A model generated the notes under the pieces. The model saw only the letters and a list, made by a program, of their open reading frames with translations. It had not been told where the DNA came from and searched no databases. Positions 28,701-37,914 of a stretch of 64,000 bases of DNA are shown here, one piece after another; the stretch's first letter is position 1, and every line of letters begins with the position of its first letter. Both the position numbers and the translations under genes were made by a program. The stretch is from Carpediemonas membranifera (lineage: Eukaryota > Fornicata): the NCBI GenBank assembly GCA_019828565.1, contig JAHDYR010000062.1, positions 248,001-312,000 of the forward strand. Reading direction: 5' to 3'.

Positions 28701-30334
28701 GATATCTGTCCAATCAGAGCTAGCGGGGGAGCCATGAAGACCCTCATCCCCCGCCAGTCCCGGCTCAGGCCATGCTCCTCTCTGGTCCAGGCCTGAGACA
28801 CGAATCCCGGAAGCGCCAAGGTCTTGTCGGGCCTCGCAGTCGCGTCCACCTGAGGGGGTCCCCACCGTTTGGCGATGTTCTCTAAAACGCCCCTCGGGGT
28901 TGCCCATTCGAGTCGGGCGAACCGGCTCAGTCTGTCTGGCTGCACGTTGAGATGGCCGGCGATGTGAAGGCATCGGAGTGTGAGGTTCTTGGCGTCTGCT
29001 CTCAGTAAGATACGTTCCAGTGTGCCCATGACTATCGGGCCTGCACTTGTGGAGCCTTGCTTGTTGACCCAAGACGCAGCGGCAACGTTGTCTGTAAAAA
29101 CAGTGAGCGTCGTTGGGTGGCCCTGCAAAGGAACAAGCTCCAACCCTCTTTCGATTGCGTACAGCTCCTTCACCCCGATGCGCTCCTCGGCGATGTCTGG
29201 GGGAAACTTGCCCTGGGCCTCGTCTGTGTTGTTGCCTCTGTAGAGGCAGGCGCCCCAGCCGTAGCCTGACGCGTCCGTTGCTATCGATAACTGGAGGGAG
29301 TCTACCATAGACCAGAGGCTCCTGAGCTCCACAAAGGATCTGGTCGGGCGCTCCTCCAGAGTGCAAAGCCACTGCTGCAGTTGTGATGCCACCTCCTCTG
29401 TGATGGAGACGTTCTCCCCTTGGATGGCTTGAAGAGGACGAAGCTTGAGCAGGGCTGCATGCGCGGTCGTCGAGAAGAATACTAGCTTTCCCATGATCTT
29501 GGCCCACTCTTGCCGCGGTATGGACCCGGCCGCGGCTGCGGCGATCAGTGTCTGCCGGTACTTGATTGCCTTTTCGAGCGGAAGTCTCACTGAATCTGAC
29601 TCGGTTGAGAGGACCATGCCCAGGTATTCGAGAGATCGAGTCGGGTCTAGGACCGACTTGGGAAGACTGGGAATGACCCCCAGGGCCTCCATGATCTTGA
29701 GTGCTTTGCGTGTTGCCTCTCTGAGATACTCTCTGGACATGTGTGAGAACAGAAAGTCGTCTAGGTAGATTGAGACGAGGATCTTGAGGCGTCTCGCGAT
29801 GATCTTGGCGAGCTGAATCGTTACGCTTTGAAAGTGGAATGGCGCCGCGCACCAGCCGAAGCTCAGGCCTCGATAGTAGTAGGCCCTCCCCTCGGGCGTG
29901 ACGACTCCGAAGAGAGGCGAGTCCTTCTCGGCCAGACCCAGTTGGTGATAACCTGACTTGAGGTCTATCTTTGTCATGTATGCGTGGTGCTGCAGCAGTC
30001 CGATCGCGCGACGAATCCCGAAGAGTCGGAACGTCCTTCTCTCCGCAGTGACGGCATTGAGCTCGCGAAGATCGTGAATAACTCTCACATCCTCCCCCTT
30101 TGGCACAACGAACAACGGCGCGGAGGAGCGAAGGTCCTTGATGTGGCACTCTCTGAGGACCCCCGAGGCTACCATCTCGTCGAGCTTGGGGCGGATGCGG
30201 CGGTCTAGTCGTCGAGTTTGGGGCTTGGGTGGCGGGGGTTGGGCGGTTAGGGTGACTGGGACTCCGTCTCGGAGAAGAGCGACTACCTCCTCGGAGGCTC
30301 CGAAGCGTTGCCATGTCTGCCAGTGTTTGTTCAT
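28436..30334 (-). CDS. Reverse transcriptase-RNase H, YR element C
   Basis: 632 residues, clearly related to the copy A/B protein but a different family. The RT has DLKSGYHQLGL, LSFGWCAAPFHFQ and SIYLDDFLF. The RNase H has IATDASGYGWGA, the Glu in IGVKELYAI, FTDNVAAASWV and QPDRLSR. The frame is intact, although its gag is frameshifted and its recombinase is split, so the element as a whole is dead unless helped in trans. Confidence 0.88.
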   Translation of the reverse strand: MNKHWQTWQRFGASEEVVALLRDGVPVTLTAQPPPPKPQTRRLDRRIRPKLDEMVASGVLRECHIKDLRSSAPLFVVPKGEDVRVIHDLRELNAVTAERRTFRLFGIRRAIGLLQHHAYMTKIDLKSGYHQLGLAEKDSPLFGVVTPEGRAYYYRGLSFGWCAAPFHFQSVTIQLAKIIARRLKILVSIYLDDFLFSHMSREYLREATRKALKIMEALGVIPSLPKSVLDPTRSLEYLGMVLSTESDSVRLPLEKAIKYRQTLIAAAAAGSIPRQEWAKIMGKLVFFSTTAHAALLKLRPLQAIQGENVSITEEVASQLQQWLCTLEERPTRSFVELRSLWSMVDSLQLSIATDASGYGWGACLYRGNNTDEAQGKFPPDIAEERIGVKELYAIERGLELVPLQGHPTTLTVFTDNVAAASWVNKQGSTSAGPIVMGTLERILLRADAKNLTLRCLHIAGHLNVQPDRLSRFARLEWATPRGVLENIAKRWGPPQVDATARPDKTLALPGFVSQAWTREEHGLSRDWRGMRVFMAPPLALIGQISRRIQSIREQTQSGSPLTWTSAVIIVTPDYSSPEMRTLKRLSRHKAYYSVPANQYADSELSWLEKNDKIRLMAMVVRTTSRPSSDTTD

Positions 30335-30357
30335 CGATGGGAATTGATATGTTGGTG

Positions 30358-30952
30358 TTACTGGTTGTTGGAGCCCCTGCTCCCTCGGCCCTTCTTCCCC
30401 CTGCCGTGTCGAGGGCGAAAATAATCGTCCTCCTCCTTCTTGTGACCCTTCTCCTTGGCCTTGAAGAAGAGCTCATCGATCTCCTCCTCGGTGCGGATCT
30501 TGCGGGCTTGGCTAGAAAGAAGCCTGGAATTTGCCCACAGTTGCATCGGACCAGTTGTCATCCTTCATGTTGAGGGCCTTTCGTCTGCAGAAGATCTCGT
30601 GGTTGAGCCGCTTGCGGGCCGTGGGCTCCATCTTGGAAGATTGGATCAGGGCATGGATTCGTCTTATCCAGCGGGCCTCCTCATTGAGGGCTCTCTTGCT
30701 TGGAAGATCGACCATGGAATCGATGTATTCCATTGCAAGCAGTGGGTCCTCTTCTTCTTCCTCCTCTTCTTCTTCTGGTTCTGTGGGCTCCTTCTTGTCC
30801 TCCGTCTGAAAGTTGAGCGCTGTCGGTTCATCTTCGGTTTCTTTCTCATTATTTTCAGCCAACTTGGTTAGAAGTGCTTCAATATTGTTAAACCGGGAAG
30901 ATAGATCAGAAACGGCTTGTGCCGTCGCTGCTAGCGACAACTCTTCTGGCAT
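30358..30952 (-). pseudogene. Gag-like gene of YR element C, frameshifted
   Basis: Starts MPEELSLAATAQ at 30952, with a coiled-coil-like stretch (LSSRFNNIEALLTKLAEN) and a long Glu run. It stops early at 30512. The expected basic C-terminal tail (RTEEEIDELFFKAKEKGHKK then RPRHGRGKKGRG) continues in another frame at 30561-30358. A one-base slip near 30540 explains this. It ends 24 bases before the RT ATG, as in elements A and B. Confidence 0.7.
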
Positions 30953-31228
30953 TGTCCTTATCCTGCACATTGCGCCAAAACCCATCACCCGAGGTGATAA
31001 ATCTCAGACACCTGATGTGGTGCCAGCTAGACTAGATGTCTGACACATCCGGCCATATAACATGGCCAACTAACATATAATCACCGACCCAGAGGGAACC
31101 ACTCACCCAGAGGACACACTACTACCGCTACTCTCTCACACTACAATAACCTCGCATTGTTATAGCGGGAGCGGATCAAGGCGCCAGCGAAACCATTTCG
31201 CTTCGACGAACGCGTTTAAAGATTGTTT
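30953..31228. other. Non-coding junction between YR elements C and D
   Basis: 276 bases containing short direct repeats (ACCCAGAGG twice near 31087-31120) and a GGCC...GGCC near-palindrome at 31054-31070. This should hold the 5' end of C and the 3' end of D. I could not identify split repeats by eye. Confidence 0.4.
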
Positions 31229-32499
31229 GGAATGATTAGGAGCGCAGCGTTAAAGACGCTTCGCGCTAGGCCGCAGCAGACTCCTTGTCGCTTCGCGGAC
31301 GAAGAGAGGCTCGTTGCGCATAGCCTGTCCGATGTAAGAGCGCAAACTACGAACCTCCCGCCATGTACCCATGGCGAGCAGAGCCTCAAGGGGTGTACCA
31401 GAGACTGCAAGCTCGGACGCAGCGCCCTTTCGAAAGGAGTGCCATCCTCACCCTCGACCAAAGACCTGCTGAACATCGCGGAGTAGTCCCGTGGCAGAGC
31501 GCTCGCGCTTCCTGCTGTACGCTCGGCTGCTAATCACCTCTCTCCAAAGACGGGCGTCGGGCTTGAGGGCCAAACCTCTGACCCATCGTCGCAGGGCGTC
31601 GGCGGGGTTGAACCCATGGATCCAGACGTTGGTGACCCTCTTGCTAATGGCTACCATAGTCTTTGTCCGCGGGATGGCTAGGATTGCATCCCCTCTGCGA
31701 TCGAACTTGACTTGAGCCGGCGTAAGGTTGAATATCTCTCTTCCCCTGCTGACGGTGAGGAAGCAAAGAGAGGCAAAGAGCACGGCCTGGTACGTCTTGG
31801 GACAGCGGTTTCTCTTACGGATCGCGGAGAGCATGGCTGTCCGATAGATGGGTCGCGCGCCACCTGTGAGCCCGGCTAGGGATGCACGCTTCACCGCCTC
31901 CCGCTGAATTGCCTTATAGTCTCTTGGGACGGTGAACGAAGACCACCTCGGCGCCGCCTTGACAATCCAGTAGGCCTTGCGCCCCACTGAGTCTGGCCCC
32001 GATGTCTGCCCTTCGGTCCGGAGGAAGGACCTGAGTTGCTCGGCGTCAGAGAGCGTTGGGTCACGAGAGCTGAGGAACTTGAGTACCCATCCTGCGACCG
32101 ACCGACGTCCTTGCTCCTCGAGGTGGGCGAGCTGATCAGATAGTCTGATGTCATCGAAGTTTGGAAGGCGAGAGCCACGAGCCTTGTTCGATCGCCCTTC
32201 TGCTGGTTGGGAAGGCTGAAGTACCGGCGAAGGTGGGCCCTCTGCTTCAGGAGTCTCAGCTCGGGGGACATGATGTGGGGTACGAGCACGAAGATCCCCG
32301 AGATCCAAGTCCTCGGATGGGCAGTAGGTTGCGTCGGAGTCACAGCTCTGAGGACTATCGGGACTATCTGGCGAATAATAGCAGGATCCATCGTCAGTAC
32401 TCGTCGACCCATCCAGTCCTTGGGCCCCGCTCCCTGCCACACCGAAGTGACGGGACCCCACTCCTGAAGGAGTTGCTCTGTGATCTGGGAGCTGTCCTC
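31229..32499 (-). pseudogene. YR element D: RT tail and tyrosine recombinase with stop codon
   Basis: The C-terminal tail of RT-RNase H (EWGPVTSV, HPRTWISGIFVL, SPELRLLKQ) lies at about 32500-32100 in one frame. The recombinase lies one base out of phase from 32461. The recombinase has VAGWVLKFLSSRD, VSRGREIFNL and RTKTMVAISK. An in-frame TGA at 31450-31448 follows, then in the same frame HSFRKGAAS, the Trp of GTWREV, LRSYIG and a natural stop at 31229. The TGA replaces a codon between the two halves of the core, probably Arg CGA. The element is cut at about 32500, where gypsy sequence E6 begins on the other strand. Confidence 0.82.
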
Positions 32500-33657
32500 C
32501 ACGGCAGGTATGCCACGAGAGAGACCAGAGGACTCCTGAGAGACTGGAAGGTCAGGGTCCAGAGCAAAGACGTAGACGAGTTCATCGCCAGATGCCCAGA
32601 GTGTCAGGTGATGCAAGCCCCACCGCATACCTCGGATGCTGGTCTTCACACTGCGGTTGAGAGACCGTTCATGCGTGTCGCCATGGACACCATGTCAGCC
32701 CCCTCTTGCTGGGTCGACGGGGTCGAGTACAAGTATATCTTGGTCGTCATCGATATGTGCTCTCGGTGGACCGAGCTGATCCCGTTGAAAACGACACGGG
32801 CGGTCGAGACGGCCAGGGCCTTTGTCAACCACTGGATCCTCAGGTTTGGTACGCCGAGGATAGTGCAGACGGACGGTGGCTCTCAGTTCCGCAACGCGGT
32901 ATTCAACGATCTCGCAGAGAGAGTCGGTTTCAAGATGGAGAAGACCACCGCGTATCATCCCCAGTCCAACGGACTTGTTGAACGAGCCAACGTTTCGATC
33001 AAGGCAATCCTGACAGCACGGCGTTTCGAGCTGAGGAGCAACGAGTGGGTAGATAGCCTCCGTATAGCTCAATATCTCGTCAATTCGCTGCCGAGAGTCC
33101 CTCTGAGACTCTCACCCGCTGAGATCATTTATGGTTTCTCGATGAGAGAGCCGGGGGCCATGCTGATGATCCCTACGGACGAGAGCGTGCTGGTTGGGCG
33201 ACGCGAGGACTGGTTAGTGGAGGCTGAAGCCTGTCGCACGCTCGCAGCGGAAAGGGTTCGAGCGAAGCGTCTTCTGGCGCAGTTCAAGCCTGACGCCAGA
33301 CCCGAGGTCACCACACCCTATGTACTGGTCGCGTATCCCGAGAGGCCGCCAGACAAGTTTGCTGGAGGTCTTAGAGGACCGATGGCGCGAGTTTCGACTC
33401 ACCACGAGTATAAAAAGGTGGTTGCGTATACCGTTCGTGACCTGCACTCGCTGAAGCAGTTCAGAGTCGACGCGTCACGCGTGGTACCATTTCGCCATGA
33501 GGGCATATCCACCGAGCAGGTTCAACGCCTGGCAGACACTATCGCTCCAGAGTTCGAGGTCGACAAGATCCTTGACTCACGCCCACTGGAGGCAGACGCA
33601 CAGCACCCAGCTAGCGTCGAGGAGCGAGAGTACCTCGTCCAGTGGAAGGGCTACGAG
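32500..33657 (+). pseudogene. Ty3/gypsy element E6: integrase and chromodomain fragment
   Basis: The integrase has a zinc-binding remnant (H...CPECQ), then the catalytic DDE core: Asp in VAMDTM, Asp in VQTDGGSQF and Glu in HPQSNGLVERAN. It continues into a GPM...R region and a chromodomain start (EREYLVQWKGYE). It lacks gag, protease and RT on the left, where it joins YR element D. It is cut inside the chromodomain by the E5 LTR at 33658. No complete E6 exists in the window. Confidence 0.85.
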
Positions 33658-33756
33658 TGTAGTGCACCTGATTCATTATTTTGATTTGGTCCTCATTGGT
33701 CTTTGTTGACACATGTGTGTCGTAATAAAGTACTTCCTCTTCTTCCTGGTGTACCA
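33658..33756 (+). repeat. 5' LTR of gypsy element E5 (99 bp)
   Basis: TGTAGTGC...GTACCA, with TG...CA ends, interrupting the E6 chromodomain. It contains the stem GACAC-ATGT-GTGTC (33708-33721) and AATAAA (33724-33729), which may be the polyadenylation module. No matching 3' LTR was found in the window. Confidence 0.65.
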
Positions 33757-33769
33757 CAGTAATTACTGT
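33756..33769 (+). promoter_or_regulatory. Palindrome at primer-site position of E5
   Basis: ACAGTAATTACTGT is perfectly self-complementary. Its first A is the last LTR base and the gag ATG begins five bases after it. It shares the core GTAATTAC with the corresponding palindrome of E4. No tRNA-type TGG primer-binding site is visible. Confidence 0.75.
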
Positions 33770-33773
33770 ATCG

Positions 33774-34601
33774 ATGCAATTCCAGGTCCCCGATTTATTC
33801 GTAGCCCCTTATTTGAAGACTCCTACCGCCGAAGCTTGGCAGGAACACCGCGAGCAGTATTATGCTTACCGCTCCCGCGGAGGTACGCTCGGCATCCGTC
33901 TCCTGATCGCCCGAGATGTCTGGGAAGTCCTCAAGCTCCGTGATCCCACTCTTGGTGACTTCGAGGTTCCTGCTGGCGAAGGAGCTGAAGAATCCGTACG
34001 GGAGCTCGTCCGTGCAAACGCCGAAGACGACGACGACGACTCCGACGATGCTTGTTCTGATAACGACAGCTCTTCGGACGATGACAACGAGGCCCCTATC
34101 GACGCTGCTCCTATCCCCGCTCTGGAGAACGACCCTGCAAGCGTGGCTATCGTCAGGCGTATTAACGCCACCTTTCAGCCACTCGACAAGCAGGATGCCC
34201 TTGATTCCTTCTCCAGGATCCAATGCAAAAAGCGCGGCTCGACGTATCAGAACGCCCTTAATTACGTGTTCCTCTATCAGCGGCAGTTGGAAAACTGTGC
34301 TGACGTTAAGCCTCCTACCAAGCGCCTTGTGCGACGGTTCATCGGTGGGCTCGAACCGGAACGTCTACGCGATCGTGTAATGACCATCGCGCCCAGAGAC
34401 GATCTCCAAGCCGCCTTCAAGGCTGCCCTAGAGCAAAGCCGCCACATTGAGCAAACCCAGCGTGAAACCCGTCATCTGGACGCCCAGCGAGAAGAGCGTC
34501 GTGTCTCCGATCATCCCAAAGCTACGAATCCCCCGACATGCTCGTACTGCCACAAGACAGGCCATACAGCCGACCGGTGCTTCGCCGATGCTACGGGGTG
34601 A
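33774..34601 (+). CDS. Gag of gypsy element E5
   Basis: 275 residues starting MQFQVPDLF. There is an acidic Asp/Ser stretch at about residues 83-108, a helical capsid-like region and a C-terminal zinc knuckle CSYCHKTGHTADRC (C-x2-C-x4-H-x4-C). It ends at a TGA that sits on the internal deletion junction, so the last few residues (ADATG) may not be original. The ATG lies 17 bases after the LTR. Unlike E1-E3 gag in sequence. Confidence 0.82.
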   Translation: MQFQVPDLFVAPYLKTPTAEAWQEHREQYYAYRSRGGTLGIRLLIARDVWEVLKLRDPTLGDFEVPAGEGAEESVRELVRANAEDDDDDSDDACSDNDSSSDDDNEAPIDAAPIPALENDPASVAIVRRINATFQPLDKQDALDSFSRIQCKKRGSTYQNALNYVFLYQRQLENCADVKPPTKRLVRRFIGGLEPERLRDRVMTIAPRDDLQAAFKAALEQSRHIEQTQRETRHLDAQREERRVSDHPKATNPPTCSYCHKTGHTADRCFADATG

Positions 34602-34962
34602 CACGGTGAAGCAAGATGGCGTGCCAGTAGCGTACATGGTTAAGGACGTGAACGGTGACGGCAAGTGGCTGCGGGTGGCAGCAGGTCGAGTAGCGCCATT
34701 TGACCAGGGCGACTTGACTGACGAACAAGTGGCAACCCTGTCAGCAACGACCGACGACGAATACCTGGTACAGGAAGTCATGGGCCACAAGGGTGACCTA
34801 AGACGCAAGCGCCAATGCGAGTTCCTCATACGTTGGGCCGGGTACGAGCCGGTGGAAGACTCACTTGAACCGTTCGAGAACGTTGACGGCACGGTAGCAG
34901 TGTCGGACTACATCAAGAACAAGCTAGCAGAGAAGATGTACATAGGGCAGGTCAAGTCGTAA
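34584..34962 (+). pseudogene. Integrase C-terminus and chromodomain remnant of E5
   Basis: In the frame after the gag stop: PMLRGDTVKQDGVPVAYMV, matching the GPMRRLAGVKQHGVVVAYKV region of E2. The block TDEQVATLSATTDDEY and a chromodomain (CEFLIRWAGYEPVEDSLEP) follow, ending at the natural stop. Protease, RT, RNase H and the integrase core are deleted. The stop lies 51 bases from the stop of the antisense gene. Confidence 0.82.
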
Positions 34963-35013
34963 ATGGCCAGCCTCATCCAGCTAGATTTTTATCAGTCGTT
35001 TATTAATCAAGAC

Positions 35014-36335
35014 TTACACCAGAACAGAACCGATTCTCTCTCCATTCGGGCCCACGTCACGGATGCAGTAGTCGAGCAACTCGGGATGGTCGTCGAAGAA
35101 GGGCTTGACTCTATCCATCGAGGCCATGTCGACGGTGGGCTGAACGATGGAAGATGTGTCGTTCTCGCGACCGGCAACCGTCTCATACGTCATCAGAAGG
35201 CGGAGAGCGCGACCATCCAGGGGCGGGGCAGGCATGAGACCGGGGGAGTAGCCCGGGGATGCGCCCGGCTCGAGGCAGCGCCAAAACTCAAAGCCCGCGA
35301 GCAGAGAACGGGAGAAGTGGCCGAAGTGGGCGCCATCGCGGCAAGACCGAATCTCCGCAATGTACTGCCGCACGAAGCAGCGGACCTCGTAGTCGGAGAG
35401 CAGGTCCTGGCACTGGCCAACCAGAAGAAGCTGGTATGTGGCCGGGTCGTGGCCGAGCATGATGGCCCGCTCGAGGTGGGGGCGCATGACGGTGCGACCA
35501 AGGCCGGAGATACGAGAAATCTGCTCGCCGAGCGCGGCGGGACAGAGGGTCGGCACCGACGCATCCAGGCGGCCGAGGAAAGCAGCGATAATCTCGCTAT
35601 CCGACGGGTCGGAACTGTCGGTGGTCATTGAGACCCGGAGACTGCGAAGGTGCCGCGAAATGGCTAGCAACACCAAGCCGTCACGGGACAGGTCACGAAG
35701 AGCGTGATGCGACCGCTCACTAGTGGTCAGATGACCGTATCGCGACAGCCGGCCGCGCACAAGTGCTCGTAGCTCTGCTCTAACGTCAGCACTAACGTAG
35801 GAGATCGCGGTGGCCTGTAGTCCGTTAGGGACAAGAAAGCTTTACAGGGAAAAGAGACGACACCAAATGTGTCGACAGAAACCTGAAGACGATGTAAATA
35901 ATACAACTATGTAAATATTGGGTAAGACCCACGACAGGCCTGCACACGGGAGACCATCTCGGACAGCTGGGGTTCGGCCTCGACGGGGTCGTTAGGCGCG
36001 GTAGCCTCGGCCTGCACGGGTGCCTCCGTCTCCTCGGGCGTAGGGTGAGGCTCATCATCCTCAGCGGCGGCGTCATCAGCTTCGTCGGCGCTGGATCCGG
36101 CGTCCTCGGTGCTGGGCGCAGGCGGCAAGTCTCCAGCAGGAGCAGACGGTGAGGTAGCATCGTCGGATGTGACAGAGGCGGGCGCGGGAGCGAACACGGC
36201 ACGGTAGGTACGTTGCCGGTTCGGAAGCTGGTCTTCTTGCACATGCTTGTCGAGAAGCCGCTTGAACGCGGTCCGAGCGCGTGACGTAGTGAAAAACGGC
36301 AGCAAATGCCTTACTAGCTCGTCAAAGTTGCTCAT
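35014..36335 (-). pseudogene. Antisense gene of E5, interrupted by a solo LTR
   Basis: N-terminal part 36335-35937 (MSNFDELVRHLLPFF, SRARTAFKRLLDKH, then a Pro/Glu/Ala-rich acidic linker). C-terminal part 35815-35014 (SYVSADVRAELRALV, DGLVLLAISR, HLERAIMLGHDP, CFVRQYIAEI). Removal of the 121-bp LTR plus one GGCC copy leaves a continuous frame (SRVQATAIS). It is a distant relative of the antisense proteins at 37915-39159 and 42740-43972, with the same start (MS), linker and helical C-terminal domain. The product is unrecognised. The frame was intact until the LTR landed. Confidence 0.8.
35816..35936 (-). mobile_element. Solo LTR of E1 family with GGCC target duplication
   Basis: 121 bp, TGTAGTCC...CGACA on the plus strand, flanked by GGCC at 35812-35815 and 35937-35940. 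It differs from the E1 LTR at 53796-53916 at about four positions, and both sit at the same target sequence. Orientation follows E1 (minus). Confidence 0.85.
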
Positions 36336-37103
36336 TCGTGTAGATCGCTCTGTCACTCGAAGTGACAGCACGCGATCAATGGAAAACAAAGAAGAAGAAC
36401 AAAACGGAGCGGATCTACAGGCCAATAGGCACACAATTGACGCGGATGATGTTGATTACTTATGGCGGGTGGCTTAAGGCCAAGCTCGCATGGCGAAGAG
36501 GCAAGGAAAATTACAGAAGCCAGAACTCGCGATTGAGACCTCGTTGAGGCCTCTAGAGGCCTTTTTTGGGCCTTTGATGTTGTTATTATCTATGAATGCA
36601 GCTCCTGGAGCTGATAATGGTGGTTAATTGCAAAGTGGCCAAGGATTTACGTCCCTGATTTACGCTCATGTAAGTTTTCCAATTGAGACTGGAAACGCCC
36701 AGGACAGTGTGTGAGACACACTTGGCTGTTGCGAAGTGGCACAAGTGGCCGTTTAGTCGGAGATAGCGACTAGAGATTTTAGACAGAGTTGGTGTGAGTT
36801 ACCCACTAACTTAGCAGCGCTGCAGATCATGATAACTCTTGCTTGATTGCTTGATAGCTCTTGACCCGAAGGCTGCAGGATGTGCGCCGGTGCTAGCCAC
36901 ACCGGGTTGGGCGATGCTTGGCCGCTGACCCTAGTAGCACATGCCTCGCGAGCATGGAGGGGTAGAGAGGTGCACTTACACAGGACACGACACATGCAAG
37001 GACAGTAGACCCGACGGGGTCCAGGAGAAATGACGATAACCCAGCGGGCAGTCCGGTCGACTGCCGATGGGTCCCCATGATGCTCGCCGAGCATGTGGGC
37101 CAG
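36336..37103. other. Non-coding region upstream of the E5 antisense gene
   Basis: About 770 bases with no supported gene. It holds a strong hairpin AGGCCTCTAGAGGCCT followed by TTTTTT near 36548-36570, an AGTGTGTGAGACACACT palindrome-like stretch near 36704-36722, and several GC-rich stems. The whole region is repeated at 54316-55084 with one base indel seen (near 36878/54858). Confidence 0.55.
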
Positions 37104-37285
37104 TGTGGTGGTCATAGACCACACTAATCATTTATACAGTTTAAGCCATTTATTGGCACAAGGGTTTTCTCTTCTTCTTTCCCTATAAAAGCATTCTCCG
37201 CATTAGCGAGGCACATTAACGTTAATTCCCCTCAAATGCTGAAGAAATCCGATCCCCCGTTGCTGAAGTCGCCAGATCTGAACGA
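37104..37285 (+). pseudogene. E3-type LTR and first 50 bases of gag, truncated
   Basis: LTR candidate 37104-37215 (TGTGGTGG...GGCACA, with a TATAAAA at about 37184), the palindrome ATTAACGTTAAT (37215-37226) and the gag start MLKKSDPPLLKSPDLNELF at 37236. This is identical to 55085-55266. At 37286 it switches abruptly to the 3' region of E1. Confidence 0.75.
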
Positions 37286-37914
37286 ACTGTTCCTCTACTC
37301 AGGCGTATGCCACTCGAACGAATGTGCGATGAGGGACTTGACCAGTCCCGAGACCTCCGATGCCACTCATTGGTCTACGAGACTCTGTACCATGGCAGGG
37401 TACAGGGTGAATGCCTTGTTCAAGTCGGGAGCCAGAATTGGCGGGGTGAATCTGAAAGATTCGGAAAATATCTGCGGATCTCAAAATCCTATCGTGGTAC
37501 CACTTTTTAGCGCGCTGTGTAATTAGAATGATCTTACGTGAGGCATTCCGCCCCTCCACGGTCGTAAAACGGCCGTTTGAATATTGATTAGATCAAATGA
37601 GCGCCTAAAACTGCTCACTGTGATGATCTTTGTGTTTCTCTTGGTATGTACTTCACGTCGCCGTCCTTATTACATAGAGATCGAAAAACGTCATTAGAAG
37701 CCTCAATTCGGCTTCGTTCGCGAGTTCTCGCGTTTTTTGCTCTCGACGGTGCGACGTTCTCTCTCGCGGCTGCAAAAGGCCGCGTTCATCCTTAATAACA
37801 TCAATCGGGCTTGAATTAGCCGTAAAACAGTGTCTTTCAAGTTCCATTGAGGTTGGTTGCTACTTCTTTCGAGTTGTTGTTTTCTCAGTGAAAACGGGAA
37901 GTGACGAACGAGCA
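37286..37914 (+). other. Leader of E1 antisense gene, E1 3' end without LTR
   Basis: Aligns with 42120-42739 of E2 (for example GGCGTATGCCACTCG and GGAAAATATCTG), but the 3' LTR and about 35 neighbouring bases are missing. It contains AAACGGCCGTTT near 37568, a GAAGCC/GGCTTC hairpin (37697-37715) and CGCGAG-TT-CTCGCG followed by six T (37719-37738). Probably the promoter and 5' leader of the antisense gene. Confidence 0.65.
37697..37738 (+). terminator. Tandem hairpins plus T6 in antisense-gene leader (E1)
   Basis: Stem GAAGCC/GGCTTC with a seven-base loop, then CGCGAG-TT-CTCGCG followed by TTTTTT. The same layout occurs in E2 at about 42522-42563. It resembles an intrinsic or Pol III-type terminator but could be a leader structure. 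Function unknown. Confidence 0.4.

Larger units (their letters stand above)
33658..37103 (+). mobile_element. Ty3/gypsy element E5, internally deleted, with antisense gene
   Basis: LTR, gag with zinc knuckle, then a direct jump to the integrase C-terminus and chromodomain (protease to integrase core missing, roughly 3 kb). The opposite-strand gene then converges on it (35014-36335). A solo LTR of the E1 family with GGCC duplications sits inside the antisense gene. The 3' LTR is not seen. At 37104 an E3-type LTR follows. Confidence 0.7.

Noticed and set aside
36247-36547. Small plus-strand frames opposite the E5 antisense start (repeated at 54227-54527)
   Set aside because: No homologue elsewhere, no domain, and they overlap the conserved antisense N-terminus.
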